A DNA stretch of 64,000 nt from Bradyrhizobium roseum (GCF_030413175.1 NZ_CP129212.1:6719001-6783000), one strand, 5' to 3'; positions 37,200-45,924 are shown, counted from the stretch's first letter. Program-made: numbers and translations. The notes: generated by a model not told the origin, from the letters alone.

Positions 37200-37901
37200 A
37201 TGGAAACTCCCAAATACAAGATCGCCCTGATCGTCGGCGCCGGCGAGGGGTTGAGCGCATCGCTGGCGCGGCTGTTCGCGCGCGAGCGCATCAAGGTCGC
37301 GCTCGCGGCGCGCAAGATTGAAAAACTCGGTGCACTCTGCACCGAGACCGGCGCCCGCGCCTTCGCCTGTGATGCGACCTCGACCGAGGAGGTCGAACGC
37401 CTGTTCGGCATGGTCGAGCGCGAGATCGGCACGCCCGATATCGTGGTCTACAACGCCAGCGGCCGGGCACGTGGCGCCTTCACCGATCTGGCTCCGGCGG
37501 AGGTCGCCAATGCGATCGCCGTCTCGGCCTTTGGTGGCTTCCTCGTGGCCCAGCAGGCCGCACAGCGCATGCTGCCCAACAAGCAGGGCGCGATCCTGTT
37601 CACCGGCGCCTCCGCCAGCGTCAAGGGCTTTCCGCAATCGGCGCCGTTCGCGATGGGCAAGTTCGCACTGCGCGGGCTCGCCCAGAGCATGGCGCGCGAA
37701 TTGTCGCCACAAGGAATTCACGTCGCGCATTTTGTCATCGACGGCGGCATCAGGAGCGCGACGCGCACGGAGCCAGCCGACCGGCCGGACTCGATGCTCG
37801 ATCCCGATGCGATTGCGCTCAGCTACTGGAGCGTGCTGCAGCAGCCACGCAGCGCCTGGACCTGGGAGGTAGAGCTGCGGCCATGGGTGGAGAAGTTTTA
37901 G
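37200..37901 (+). CDS. Atypical SDR lacking the catalytic tyrosine
   Basis: The 233-residue Rossmann protein opens with VGAGEGLSASLA instead of TGxxxGxG. The active-site segment reads FTGASASVKGFPQSAPFAMG, so the YxxxK tyrosine is F150 with K154 retained. Without the Tyr, normal hydride-transfer chemistry is doubtful, so it may be a binding or regulatory SDR-fold protein or use a different acid. It starts 33 bp after the GST-like gene. Confidence 0.8.
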   Translation: METPKYKIALIVGAGEGLSASLARLFARERIKVALAARKIEKLGALCTETGARAFACDATSTEEVERLFGMVEREIGTPDIVVYNASGRARGAFTDLAPAEVANAIAVSAFGGFLVAQQAAQRMLPNKQGAILFTGASASVKGFPQSAPFAMGKFALRGLAQSMARELSPQGIHVAHFVIDGGIRSATRTEPADRPDSMLDPDAIALSYWSVLQQPRSAWTWEVELRPWVEKF

Positions 37902-37913
37902 CAACCGCCACAG

Positions 37914-37980
37914 CTGTCATTGCGAGCCAACGGGTCGCGCGAATGCGCGCCCGATGACAGGCTCCGCGACGCAATCCATA
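37914..37980. repeat. Dispersed palindromic repeat (tcattgcgag type)
   Basis: The sequence gtcattgcgagccaacgggt, an internal gcgcga/tgcgcgc hairpin and gacgcaatccat form one unit of a repeat type frequent in Bradyrhizobium intergenic DNA. A truncated relative (gtcattgcgagga) lies near 32850. The 37902-38128 gap contains this and further short palindromes but no gene that I can support. Confidence 0.6.
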
Positions 37981-38128
37981 ACGCGGCTTGACTGATAGAT
38001 GGATTGCTTCCGCATTCGCTCTCAGAGCTACGGCGGACAAATCGTCGCGGAGTTTATCATCGGGCCGGCCGAAGGCCGGACCCCTCGGCTCCCCGCAACG
38101 ACGAACCCAAACAACCACAGGGAAAACC

Positions 38129-38956
38129 ATGACCGAAACCAAAGTCGACACCGGCACCGACGAACTGCTCTGCGTGATCCGCGACCGCGTCGCCATCATC
38201 ACGCTGAACCGCCCCGAGGCGCGGAATGCGATGTCGGATAATCTCACCCCGGCCCTGCGCAACATGATCAAGGCCTGCGGCGAAAACCGCGATGTCGGTG
38301 TACTGCTGCTGACCGGCGCGGGCACCGCCTTCTGCGCCGGCGGCAACGTCAAGGGCATGGGCGCCAATCGCGACAAGGCCAAGCTCGCCATGTCCCATGA
38401 CGAGCGGGTCGGTGACCTGCAGGAACGGCAGCGCCTGCTGACCGGCGCGCTGGTCGCGGTGCGCAAACCGACCATTGCCGCCCTGCCCGGTCCTGCGGTC
38501 GGCGCCGGCCTCGCGCTGGCAATGGCCTGCGACATGCGCATTGCCGCAAAATCGGCGTTCCTTTCCACCGGCTATCTCAAGGTCGGCCTCAGCGGCGACT
38601 ATGGTATCGCCTGGCTCCTCACACGCCTGGTCGGCACCTCGCGGGCGCGCGAGCTGATGTTTACCTGCGAGCGGGTCGAGGCCGACCGGTGCGAGACCAT
38701 CGGCCTCGTCAACCGCGTGGTTCCCGACGACAAGCTGCAGGCCGAAGCGTTTGCGCTCGCCAAGTCGATCGCCGAAGGTCCGACAATCGCGATCCGCTAC
38801 ATGAAGGACAATCTTGACGAAGCGTTGATGTTCGATTTCGCCACCGCGCGCGACCATGAGGCCGAACGCATGGTGCGAACCCAGGGCACATCCGATCACA
38901 AGGAGGCCGTGCAGGCGTTTATCGAGAAGCGCAAGCCGGTATTTTCAGGTCATTGA
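38129..38956 (+). CDS. Crotonase-superfamily protein, PaaG/isomerase-like
   Basis: The 275-residue protein starts at ATG 38129 (upstream AGGGAAA). It has the TAFCAGGNVKG oxyanion segment, and GPAVGAGLALAMACD carries A129 where hydratase Glu144 should be. TGYLKVG puts Y149 at the Glu164 position. D157 in GLSGDYGIAWLL corresponds to the catalytic Asp region of PaaG-type isomerases. It is a paralogue of the 22451-23257 protein with the same substitutions. A delta3-delta2-enoyl-CoA isomerase or ring-opening role is more likely than hydration. Confidence 0.82.
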   Translation: MTETKVDTGTDELLCVIRDRVAIITLNRPEARNAMSDNLTPALRNMIKACGENRDVGVLLLTGAGTAFCAGGNVKGMGANRDKAKLAMSHDERVGDLQERQRLLTGALVAVRKPTIAALPGPAVGAGLALAMACDMRIAAKSAFLSTGYLKVGLSGDYGIAWLLTRLVGTSRARELMFTCERVEADRCETIGLVNRVVPDDKLQAEAFALAKSIAEGPTIAIRYMKDNLDEALMFDFATARDHEAERMVRTQGTSDHKEAVQAFIEKRKPVFSGH

Positions 38957-38963
38957 GAAGAAT

Positions 38964-38994
38964 AGCCCGGTTCCGGAGGGGCCAGAACCGGGCT
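38964..38994. terminator. Bidirectional stem-loop between convergent genes
   Basis: A perfect 10-bp stem (38964-38973 with 38985-38994) and an 11-nt loop lie between the crotonase stop (38956) and the GNAT stop (39001). The flanks lack a T run, so terminator strength is uncertain. Confidence 0.5.
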
Positions 38995-39000
38995 TAGTCG

Positions 39001-39621
39001 TCAAACCGCGAGCGAGGATCGTGCGCTGGGAGAGACGGCGGCGAGCCGCCAGCTGGCGCATGGGATTTCCTGCGGTTCGACAGAGATATCTTTCTGGAAG
39101 CGGGTCAGCTTCCAATCGCCAGGCGTATTGGCGAAACCGTAGCCAGCCTTGCGGGCGAGCCCGATCATCGCATCGTTGGAACGCAGCGTGTCACCGAACA
39201 GCCGCGTGGCACCGAACGAGGCGGCGCGGCATTCGATATTCTTCAACAGCGCCTTGCCGATGCCTTGACGCTGCCAGCGGTCGTCGATCGACAGGCCGAA
39301 CTCCATGCTCGTGGTATCGCTATCCAAGGCGTAGCGTGCTTCGCCGACAATCGTCTCGCGGCCCTCGATCAGCATGGTCGCGATTACGCTGAACCGGTCG
39401 GCTTCGCCAATATGGATGAACTCCTCGAGCAGCGAAGGCGGCAATTCGCTGGCGGCGCCGAGGAAACGCTTGTAGCGGGACGGCGTCGTCAGCGACCGGA
39501 AATAGTTCTGCAACGCCTCGGCATCGCGCGGCTCGACAAAGCGCACGGTCACCGTCTCGCCATTCCGCGTACGCAGCACGTCGGAATATTGCCTGAGATC
39601 GCCGAGACGCATCGTGGTCAT
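39001..39621 (-). CDS. GNAT-family N-acetyltransferase
   Basis: The 206-residue protein has the acetyl-CoA-binding motif RWQRQGIGKALL (V/I-x-x-x-x-Q/R-x-x-G-x-G/A) and the preceding strand EFGLSIDDR, typical of GNAT domains. The substrate amine is unknown. It opens with a basic, conserved-looking segment (RTRNGETVTVRFVEPRDAEAL). It is monocistronic and converges on the crotonase gene. Confidence 0.85.
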   Translation of the reverse strand: MTTMRLGDLRQYSDVLRTRNGETVTVRFVEPRDAEALQNYFRSLTTPSRYKRFLGAASELPPSLLEEFIHIGEADRFSVIATMLIEGRETIVGEARYALDSDTTSMEFGLSIDDRWQRQGIGKALLKNIECRAASFGATRLFGDTLRSNDAMIGLARKAGYGFANTPGDWKLTRFQKDISVEPQEIPCASWRLAAVSPSARSSLAV

Positions 39622-39693
39622 GGATCGCTCCCGCGGAGCTAAAGAAATTGGCTGGCGTCCCCGTCACCGGGCGGCGCCAGCCTTGGCTGCTGT

Positions 39694-39897
39694 TCAAGCC
39701 CGCCAGAACGGCTTATCGGCCTCGTAGGCGACATCGCTCCAGGAAATGCCGATATCGTGCAGCTCGCGGGCCGACCACTTCGCCAGTTCGCGGCGATCCC
39801 GATAGCGCTGCCGCCAGACGTGGAAGGTTTCGGCCACCTGGCTCAAAATCCTCCGCTCATGATGATTTATCATCGATTCATGGGTGAAAGTGGACAT
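39694..39897 (-). CDS. DUF1127 small protein
   Basis: The 67-residue product starts at ATG (complement of 39895-39897) with GGAG about 8 nt upstream. WRQRYRDRRELAKWSARELH is the Arg-rich DUF1127 core, followed by DIGISWSDV. Longer DUF1127 proteins are LysR-linked or RNA-associated in other alphaproteobacteria; a regulatory role in carbon/phosphate use has been reported for some family members. It diverges from the LysR gene by 114 bp. Confidence 0.85.
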   Translation of the reverse strand: MSTFTHESMINHHERRILSQVAETFHVWRQRYRDRRELAKWSARELHDIGISWSDVAYEADKPFWRA

Positions 39898-40011
39898 TTT
39901 CGGCTCCAATGCTAATCTTCTGCAGGGAATATCTGCTCCCTTCAGGCTTTCCACAAACGACACTTTGTACCGCTTCGGATGATATAAACTCATGTACTTG
40001 GAGATCGCGGA

Positions 40012-40911
40012 ATGACCGCCCGGCTGCCGTCGCTGAACGGGCTGCGCGCCTTCGAGGCTGCCGCCCGGCATCTCAGCTTCACCCAGGCGGCGTCCGAGCT
40101 GAACGTCACGCAGACGGCGATCAGCCATCAGATCAAGCGGCTGGAGGAAGAACTCGGCGTCCGCCTGTTCATCCGCCAGAACCGTTCACTGACGCTGACC
40201 CAGCAGGCGCAGGAATATCTCCCCGGCATCCGCGCTGCCTTCAACGATCTCAGGCTGGCGACCGACCGCCTGCTGCGCAAGGACGACGACCATGTCCTGA
40301 CGGTCTCGACCCTGGCCTCGCTCGCCGCCAAATGGCTGCTGCCGCGGTTGTCGGCATTTCAGGAAGCCCATCCGGGAATCGACGTGCGCATCACGACCTC
40401 CACCAATCTGGTCGACTTCCAGCGCGACAATGTCGACGCCGCGATCCGTTACGGCCGCGGCCAATGGCCGGGCTTGCGCGCCGACTGGCTGCTGGCGGAC
40501 GAGCTTTTCCCGGTATGCAGTCCGGCGCTGCTGAAGGGAAACAAGCCGCTGAAGTGCCCCGAGGACCTCAGGGATCACGTGCTGCTTCACACCAGTAACT
40601 TCAACAGCGACGACTGGCGGCTGTGGCTGACGGTGGCCGGCCTGCCGGCCGATTACTCGAAACAGCCCGGCGTCACCTTCGACATGATCTTCATGACGGT
40701 GCAGGCGGCGATCGACGGCCTCGGGGTTGCGATGGGCCGCACGGCCTATGTGCAGGAAGACATCGCCAAGGGACGCCTGGTCGTTCCGTTCAAACTCGCC
40801 TTTCCGGTCGACGCCGGGTTTTACCTGGTCTCGCCCGCCGGGAGGAACGACCCGCCCAAACTCGCCGCCTTCCGGCAATGGCTGCTCGCCTCGGTGCAGA
40901 GCAAGCCCTGA
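40012..40911 (+). CDS. LysR-family regulator, GcvA-like, next to the tcu genes
   Basis: The 299-residue protein has an N-terminal winged HTH (SLNGLRAFEAAARHLSFTQA...TQTAISHQIKRLE) typical of the GcvA subgroup, then a periplasmic-binding-like effector domain. Its gene lies 186 bp upstream of tcuA on the same strand, the usual layout for a tricarballylate regulator (TcuR is also LysR-type). Control of tcuA-esterase-tcuB is inferred from position. A 19-bp inverted repeat in the gap could be its site. Confidence 0.87.
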   Translation: MTARLPSLNGLRAFEAAARHLSFTQAASELNVTQTAISHQIKRLEEELGVRLFIRQNRSLTLTQQAQEYLPGIRAAFNDLRLATDRLLRKDDDHVLTVSTLASLAAKWLLPRLSAFQEAHPGIDVRITTSTNLVDFQRDNVDAAIRYGRGQWPGLRADWLLADELFPVCSPALLKGNKPLKCPEDLRDHVLLHTSNFNSDDWRLWLTVAGLPADYSKQPGVTFDMIFMTVQAAIDGLGVAMGRTAYVQEDIAKGRLVVPFKLAFPVDAGFYLVSPAGRNDPPKLAAFRQWLLASVQSKP

Positions 40912-40939
40912 CATGACCGATATTCCGCGATGCGAATGG

Positions 40940-40958
40940 CATGCGACATCGTCGCATG
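40940..40958. promoter_or_regulatory. Candidate operator: 8-3-8 inverted repeat upstream of tcuA
   Basis: CATGCGAC and GTCGCATG are separated by ATC, a perfect 19-bp hyphenated palindrome. It is 29 bp after the LysR stop and about 140 bp before the tcuA ATG. It may be a regulator site, or a short hairpin at the 3' end of the LysR transcript; the flanks have no T run. Confidence 0.4.
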
Positions 40959-41097
40959 GGGCCATGCGTATCGGCAACGTTCGCGCACGAGATGCGTGAC
41001 GCCGCCGTCTCATCAGGCTAGAAAACAGCGGAGGCGGATGGATTTGCCTGGCCGCGCGCCGGTTCGATTTCCAGGCCAGCAACGATAACAAGAGCGC

Positions 41098-42498
41098 ATG
41101 GCCGACCTGACCCAGAAATTCGATGTGCTTGTGATCGGCGGCGGCAACGCCGCTTTGTGTGCCGCGATCAGCGCAACGCGCGCAGGCGCTTCCGTGCTGG
41201 TGCTGGAAGGCGCGCCGAAATTCTATCGCGGCGGCAATACCCGCCACACCCGCAACATGCGCTGCGCTCACGATGCGGCGACCGAGATCCTCACCGGGCC
41301 CTACACCGAGGAGGAGTTCTGGGACGACCTGTTGCGCCTGACCGGCGGGCAGACCGACGAGGAACTCGCCAAATTCATGATCGCCGAGTCGAAGGACATC
41401 CTGAACTGGATCGTGGAACAGGGTGTGCGCTGGCAACCTTCGCTCGGCGGCACGCTGAGCCTGGGACGCACCAATTCGTTCTTCCTCGGCGGCGGGCGCG
41501 CGATGCTGAATGCGCTGTATCTGACCGCAGAGAAGCTCGGCGTCGAGATCCGGTATGATGCGGAGGTCGTCGATCTCCAGATTGAAGACGGCATGTTCCT
41601 CTCCGCCAGACTGAAGCGACCGATCGACGGCGCCAACGAAATCCGCGCTTCGACGCTGGTGGCGGCGGCCGGTGGTTTTGAAGCCAACATCGAATGGCTC
41701 AAGGAATATTGGGGCGATGCCGCCGACAATTTCCTGATCCGCGGCACGCCCTATAACCGCGGTTCGATCCTGAAGATGCTGCTCGACAAGGGCGTGCAGG
41801 ACATCGGCGACCCCACGCAATGCCATGCGGTCGCGATCGATGCCCGCGCGCCAAAATTCGACGGCGGCATCATCACCCGCCACGACTCGGTGGTGTTCGG
41901 TATCGTCGTCAACAAGCACGCCCAGCGATTCTACGACGAAGGCGAGGACATCTGGCCGAAGCGCTACGCGATCTGGGGGCGGCTGGTCGCCGCACAACCC
42001 GACCAGATCGCCTACATCATCTTCGATTCCAGCGTCGTCACCAGCTTCATGCCGACGCTGTTTCCGCCGATTGGCGCGCCGACGATTGCGGAACTTGCGG
42101 TCAAGCTCGAACTCGACCCTGTCGCGCTGGAGAAGACCGTCAACGAATTTAACGCCGCCGTGCAGCCCGGCACTTTCGACCACACCATCCTGGACGATTG
42201 CCGCACCGAAGGCATCACGCCGGCCAAGACGCACTGGGCGCGGAAGATCGAGCACGCGCCCTATCTGGCCTATCCGGTGCGGCCCGGCATCACCTTCACC
42301 TATCTCGGCACCCGCGTGAACAGGCAGTCGCGAATGGTGATGAAGGACGGCAGACCTTCCGCCAACATGTTCGCGGCCGGCGAGATCATGGCCGGCAACG
42401 TGCTCGGCAAGGGCTATGCAGCCGGCATCGGCATGACCATCGGCAGCGTGTTCGGGCGGGTGGCGGGGCGGGAAGCGGCGCGCAATGCGAAGAACTAG
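41098..42498 (+). CDS. tcuA: FAD-dependent tricarballylate dehydrogenase
   Basis: The 466-residue flavoprotein opens with the dinucleotide-binding motif VIGGGNAALCAAISA and has RGGNTRHTRNMR, a basic stretch conserved in TcuA and related fumarate-reductase-type enzymes. It would oxidise tricarballylate to cis-aconitate, which enters the TCA cycle. Membrane transfer of electrons would need TcuB, encoded two genes downstream. Related FAD enzymes include 3-ketosteroid dehydrogenases, but the neighbours favour TcuA. AAGAG serves as a weak RBS. Confidence 0.87.
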   Translation: MADLTQKFDVLVIGGGNAALCAAISATRAGASVLVLEGAPKFYRGGNTRHTRNMRCAHDAATEILTGPYTEEEFWDDLLRLTGGQTDEELAKFMIAESKDILNWIVEQGVRWQPSLGGTLSLGRTNSFFLGGGRAMLNALYLTAEKLGVEIRYDAEVVDLQIEDGMFLSARLKRPIDGANEIRASTLVAAAGGFEANIEWLKEYWGDAADNFLIRGTPYNRGSILKMLLDKGVQDIGDPTQCHAVAIDARAPKFDGGIITRHDSVVFGIVVNKHAQRFYDEGEDIWPKRYAIWGRLVAAQPDQIAYIIFDSSVVTSFMPTLFPPIGAPTIAELAVKLELDPVALEKTVNEFNAAVQPGTFDHTILDDCRTEGITPAKTHWARKIEHAPYLAYPVRPGITFTYLGTRVNRQSRMVMKDGRPSANMFAAGEIMAGNVLGKGYAAGIGMTIGSVFGRVAGREAARNAKN

Positions 42499-42559
42499 GG
42501 AGTCACTTCGCCCCGCTCTCCGCGGGGAGAGGGAGATAACAACAATGGGAGGATCGACG

Positions 42560-43588
42560 ATGCGCGTTGCGATTATTTCTGCGGCTGCCGTTCTGATGGG
42601 CGTGACACTCGCCAACGCCGCCGAGCCGATCGCGCTGCGCGACATGGGCTCGTTTCATGTCGGCGGGCGGCTGGTGGAGATTTCCGGCAAGCCGGTCAAG
42701 GAAGTCACCTTCACCCCCGGTGGTGTTCCCGCCAAAGTCGATCCCAACGGCACCTACCAGGTTGAGCAGATGTACGTGCAGTATTTTCTGCCCGCCAACG
42801 AGAAGGGCGCGTATCCGCTGCTGATGTGGCACGGTGGCGGGCTGACCGGCGTCACCTACGAGACGACGCCGGACGGACGCGAGGGCTGGCTGAACTATTT
42901 CCTGCGCAAGGGCTGGGCGGTCTACAATTCGGATGCAGTGGAGCGCGGCCGCGCCGGCTGGGCGCAATACCCTGACATCTTCAAGAGCGAGCCGGTGTTT
43001 CTCACCACGGCCAATCCGTTCGAGCGCTTTCGCATCGGCGATGGCGCGGGCTCCTACGATCCCGATCCGGCCAAGCGCAAGCTGATGCCGGGCAGCCAGT
43101 TCCCGAACGAGGGCTATGAGAATTTCGTCAAGCAGAACGTGCCGCGCTGGACCACCACCGATGACGCGATCATCGCCGCCTATATCGCCGAGATCGACCG
43201 CGTCGGTCCCTCCATCATCCTGTTCCACAGCCAGGCCGGCAGTTTTGGTTTCAAGGTGGCGCAGGCGCGGCCCGACAAGGTCAAGGCGCTGATCGCGATC
43301 GAACCCGCCGGGCTCGGCGATCCTGCCAGGGCCGATGCACTGAAGAACATTCCGACGCTGATCATCTATGGCGACTACATCGAAAAGGACTCGCGCTGGC
43401 CGAAGATCCGCGCCAACGGTATTGCCTTTGCGGACGCTGTCCGCGCTGCCGGCGGCAGCGTCGATGTCGTCGACCTGCCGCAGGCCGGCATCAAGGGCAA
43501 TTCGCACATGGTGATGATGGACAAGAACAACGCCGAGGTCGCCGCCCTGATCCAGAAATGGCTCGAGGGCAAGGGACTGACCAAGTAA
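42560..43588 (+). CDS. Secreted alpha/beta-hydrolase esterase inside the tcu operon
   Basis: ATG 42560 has GGGAGG about 7 nt upstream; the signal peptide covers residues 1-20 (...LANA). The 342-residue product has oxyanion-hole HGGG (91-94), nucleophile S224 in the elbow LFHSQAGSFGF, and H316 in KGNSHMVMM. E248 (AIEPAG) is the likely acid. It is periplasmic or secreted. The gene sits between tcuA (61 bp before) and tcuB (30 bp after), so it may release tricarballylate or a similar tricarboxylate from esters before import. The esterase assignment is good; the substrate is inference. Confidence 0.8.
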   Translation: MRVAIISAAAVLMGVTLANAAEPIALRDMGSFHVGGRLVEISGKPVKEVTFTPGGVPAKVDPNGTYQVEQMYVQYFLPANEKGAYPLLMWHGGGLTGVTYETTPDGREGWLNYFLRKGWAVYNSDAVERGRAGWAQYPDIFKSEPVFLTTANPFERFRIGDGAGSYDPDPAKRKLMPGSQFPNEGYENFVKQNVPRWTTTDDAIIAAYIAEIDRVGPSIILFHSQAGSFGFKVAQARPDKVKALIAIEPAGLGDPARADALKNIPTLIIYGDYIEKDSRWPKIRANGIAFADAVRAAGGSVDVVDLPQAGIKGNSHMVMMDKNNAEVAALIQKWLEGKGLTK

Positions 43589-43618
43589 GCGGATCGGCGC
43601 GGGGGCAGGAAGCAACGG

Positions 43619-44731
43619 ATGCACGGAACGCGAATTCTGGAAGAGGCCGACCGGCTGATGACGGTCTGCAATTCCTGCCGCTATTGCGAGGGCCTCTGCG
43701 CGGTATTTCCGGCGATGGAAATGCGCCGCGCGTTTTCCGACGGCGACCTCAACTATCTCGCCAATCTCTGTCACGCCTGCGGCGCCTGCTACACCGATTG
43801 CCAGTTCTCGCCGCCACATGAATTCAACGTCAATGTGCCGAAAACACTGGCCGTGGCGCGCGCGGAGTCCTACGCGGCCTATGTCTGGCCCCGCGCCTTC
43901 GCGGGCGCGTTTACACGGAACGGGCTCGTCATCAGCCTCGTGGCGGCGCTGAGCGTCGCCGCCTTCATCTTCGGCTTTGCGGCGCTGAACGACCGGCAGG
44001 TGCTGTTCGGCGTCCATACCGGCCCGGGCGCGTTCTACAAGTTGATGCCGCATAATGCGATGGCCGCGTTGTTCGGCGCGGCGTTCCTCTATGCGATTGC
44101 AGCATTGACCATGGGCGTGCGCGCCTTCTGGCGCGACATCGGCGAGCCCGTCGGCATGAAGACCAATGCGGGCGCCTTGTTCCAGGCCATGCGCGACGCC
44201 GGCGAGCTGCGCTATCTCGACGGTGGCGGCGTCGGCTGCTTCAACGAGAACGACCGGCCGACCGACCGGCGCCGGCTGTACCACCATTTCACCTTCTACG
44301 GCTTTGCGCTGTGCTTCGCCTCGACCTGCGTGGCGACGCTCTATCACTATCTGCTGGCGCGCCAGGCGCCCTATCCGTGGTGGGATTTGCCGGTCGTTCT
44401 CGGCACGCTCGGAGGCCTGGGGCTGCTGATTGGACCGATCGGTCTTTTCGCCGAGCGAAGCAAGCGCGATCCCGTTCTGGTCGATGAAGCCCGCTACGGC
44501 ATGGATATCGCGTTCATCGTGATGCTGTTCCTCACCAGCCTGACCGGCATGGCACTATTGATTTTGCGCGAGACGGCGGCAATGGGCCCGCTGCTGGCGC
44601 TGCATCTCGGCGTCGTGTTTTCGCTGTTCATCACCATGCCCTACGGCAAGTTCGTGCATGGCATCTACCGTTTCGTCGCGCTGGTGCGCTACGCGATGGA
44701 GCGCAAGGCGATGCATCGGGCGGCGGAATAA
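43619..44731 (+). CDS. tcuB: Tricarballylate utilisation iron-sulfur/membrane protein
   Basis: The 370-residue protein has two Cys-rich clusters (CNSCRYCEGLCAVFP near 17-31 and CHACGACYTDCQF near 51-63) for [4Fe-4S] centres, then several membrane helices with His residues that could bind haem. It passes electrons from TcuA-FADH2 to the quinone pool. Together with tcuA and the upstream LysR gene this gives the tcuRAB-type set. I see no TcuC-type transporter gene nearby, so uptake is unassigned. Confidence 0.85.
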   Translation: MHGTRILEEADRLMTVCNSCRYCEGLCAVFPAMEMRRAFSDGDLNYLANLCHACGACYTDCQFSPPHEFNVNVPKTLAVARAESYAAYVWPRAFAGAFTRNGLVISLVAALSVAAFIFGFAALNDRQVLFGVHTGPGAFYKLMPHNAMAALFGAAFLYAIAALTMGVRAFWRDIGEPVGMKTNAGALFQAMRDAGELRYLDGGGVGCFNENDRPTDRRRLYHHFTFYGFALCFASTCVATLYHYLLARQAPYPWWDLPVVLGTLGGLGLLIGPIGLFAERSKRDPVLVDEARYGMDIAFIVMLFLTSLTGMALLILRETAAMGPLLALHLGVVFSLFITMPYGKFVHGIYRFVALVRYAMERKAMHRAAE

Positions 44732-44787
44732 GGTTGCGGATTCCCGAAGTCGTTGCGAAACGCTCGCGCAGGATACCTTAAGCAGCA

Positions 44788-44826
44788 AAACCCATCATCA
44801 CGTTCGGGCCATGAATTGATGGGTTT
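44788..44826. repeat. Short inverted repeat (aacccatc type)
   Basis: AAACCCATCA (44788-44797) and TGATGGGTTT (44817-44826) form a perfect 10-bp stem with a 19-nt loop, in the gap between tcuB and the PRC-barrel gene. A related arm (acccatcc) follows, and the type recalls the hairpin at 19130. Confidence 0.6.
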
Positions 44827-44854
44827 CGCAAAGAACTCAACCCATCCTACGAAA

Positions 44855-44880
44855 AAAGGCCCCGTCGCAACGGGGCCTTT
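44855..44880 (-). terminator. Rho-independent terminator of the PRC-barrel gene
   Basis: A perfect 10-bp stem (44855-44864 with 44871-44880) with a 6-nt loop continues into TTTTTT on the minus strand, 23 bp after the PRC-barrel stop. On the plus strand it could also end tcuB transcripts. Confidence 0.85.
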
Positions 44881-44903
44881 CTAGCTTCAGCTATACTGCT
44901 GGC

Positions 44904-45452
44904 TTAGTTGTAGTCCGAGTACTTGAACTGCGGCAGCGCCTTGAGCTGGTCCTTGTTGCCGCTCATCACGGCATGGTCGGGGGTCCAGTCACTCGCGTTG
45001 CTGGTTCGCGTGGTCGTGGTGGTGGTGGCCGGCGCCGTCGTGGTCGCCGGCGCAGTGGCGGTACCGGTCGTGGTTTCACGCGTCGTGGTCGTCGTAGCGC
45101 TGGTGCGCACGGGTTCCTCGACGAACTTCAGCTTGTCCATGGTCACGGCAATGTCGTGCTCGCCCATGCCAAGGAAGCCGCCGACGCCGATCACCACGGC
45201 GCTGACCTTGCCGTCCTTGTCCAGGATCAGCTCATTGACGTCGCCGAGCTTTTCATTGGCTTCGTTGTAGACGTCGAGGCCCATGAGCTTGGACGCGCGC
45301 CATTTGCCCTTCAGCATCATCTTGTCGGAACTTGCGGCCGTGGTTGTGGTCGCGGCGGGAGCTGCGCGATCGGCGGGCTGCGCGGTCTGTGCATAGGCAG
45401 CGCCGCTGACGATCGCGGTGCTGAGAAGTCCGATGGTAACGAGATTCTTCAT
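44904..45452 (-). CDS. Periplasmic PRC-barrel protein with Thr-rich region
   Basis: The ATG (complement of 45450-45452) has GGAGG 6-7 nt upstream. The 182-residue product has a signal peptide (1-21, ...AYAQ). KGKWRASKLMGLDVYNEANE opens a single PRC-barrel fold with DVNELILDKDGKVSAVVIGV, normally involved in protein or surface binding. A low-complexity Thr/Ala/Pro tract (about 118-150) follows. Such periplasmic PRC proteins often respond to stress; the role here is not known. It is monocistronic with its own terminator. Confidence 0.8.
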   Translation of the reverse strand: MKNLVTIGLLSTAIVSGAAYAQTAQPADRAAPAATTTTAASSDKMMLKGKWRASKLMGLDVYNEANEKLGDVNELILDKDGKVSAVVIGVGGFLGMGEHDIAVTMDKLKFVEEPVRTSATTTTTRETTTGTATAPATTTAPATTTTTTRTSNASDWTPDHAVMSGNKDQLKALPQFKYSDYN

Positions 45453-45750
45453 GTTGATCCTCCAGAAAGTGATGTCGCTTCCGTGAACGATCCAGCAAGC
45501 GGAATGTTCCGCGACATTTGTCATGCGATGCGCGGCGCAGCTCATTTGGTTAAAAATAGGAAACAATCCGCTTCGAGCGTGTTGATGTCGCGCTCACGCC
45601 GGGTGACAACCGGCCATAACGGAGATGATGGACGCGGCAATTTTGCCGGCTTCTTGTCGCGACATCAACGCATCGGTACGCGCTGACATCTAACCCGTTC
45701 TCGGCGTGAGCGCCTTCGGCAGGCGTTATCGGTCAGGGGTGGAGGATTCG
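45453..45750. other. Gene-free stretch between PRC-barrel and DUF3606 genes
   Basis: No convincing gene is seen in these 298 bp on either strand. They hold the leader of the PRC-barrel gene on the minus strand and short gttgatgtcgcg/cgcgacatcaac inverted arms near 45583 and 45656 that could form a long-range hairpin. Confidence 0.5.
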
Positions 45751-45924
45751 TCAGATACCGAGTTCCTTGCGAACCGCCGCGGCCGAATTTCCAACCTTGT
45801 CCACCGCCCGCTGCAGTTCATTCCTGGAAACGCCGAGAGCCTTCAGCCAGTACTTGACCTCGAAATCCTCGCTGATGTTGATCTTGCTGCGATCCGGCGG
45901 ATTTCTCTTCGTGAGATTATCCAT
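45751..45924 (-). CDS. DUF3606 small protein
   Basis: The 57-residue product (MDNLTKRNPPDRSKINISED...) starts at ATG complementary to 45922-45924 with GGGAGGG upstream. FEVKYWLKALGVSRNELQRAV is the diagnostic core of DUF3606 proteins, which are small, abundant in Rhizobiales and uncharacterised. The frame remains open upstream, but only this ATG has a ribosome site. Confidence 0.85.
   Translation of the reverse strand: MDNLTKRNPPDRSKINISEDFEVKYWLKALGVSRNELQRAVDKVGNSAAAVRKELGI

Noticed and set aside
40186..42645. Long open frame antisense to the LysR gene and tcuA (819 codons)
   Set aside because: Overlaps two genes with clear motifs and has no domain of its own.
42560..43588. Fumonisin esterase FumD
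   Set aside because: FumD is a longer type-B carboxylesterase; this protein is a 342-residue alpha/beta hydrolase of different layout, so only a general ester-release role is proposed.
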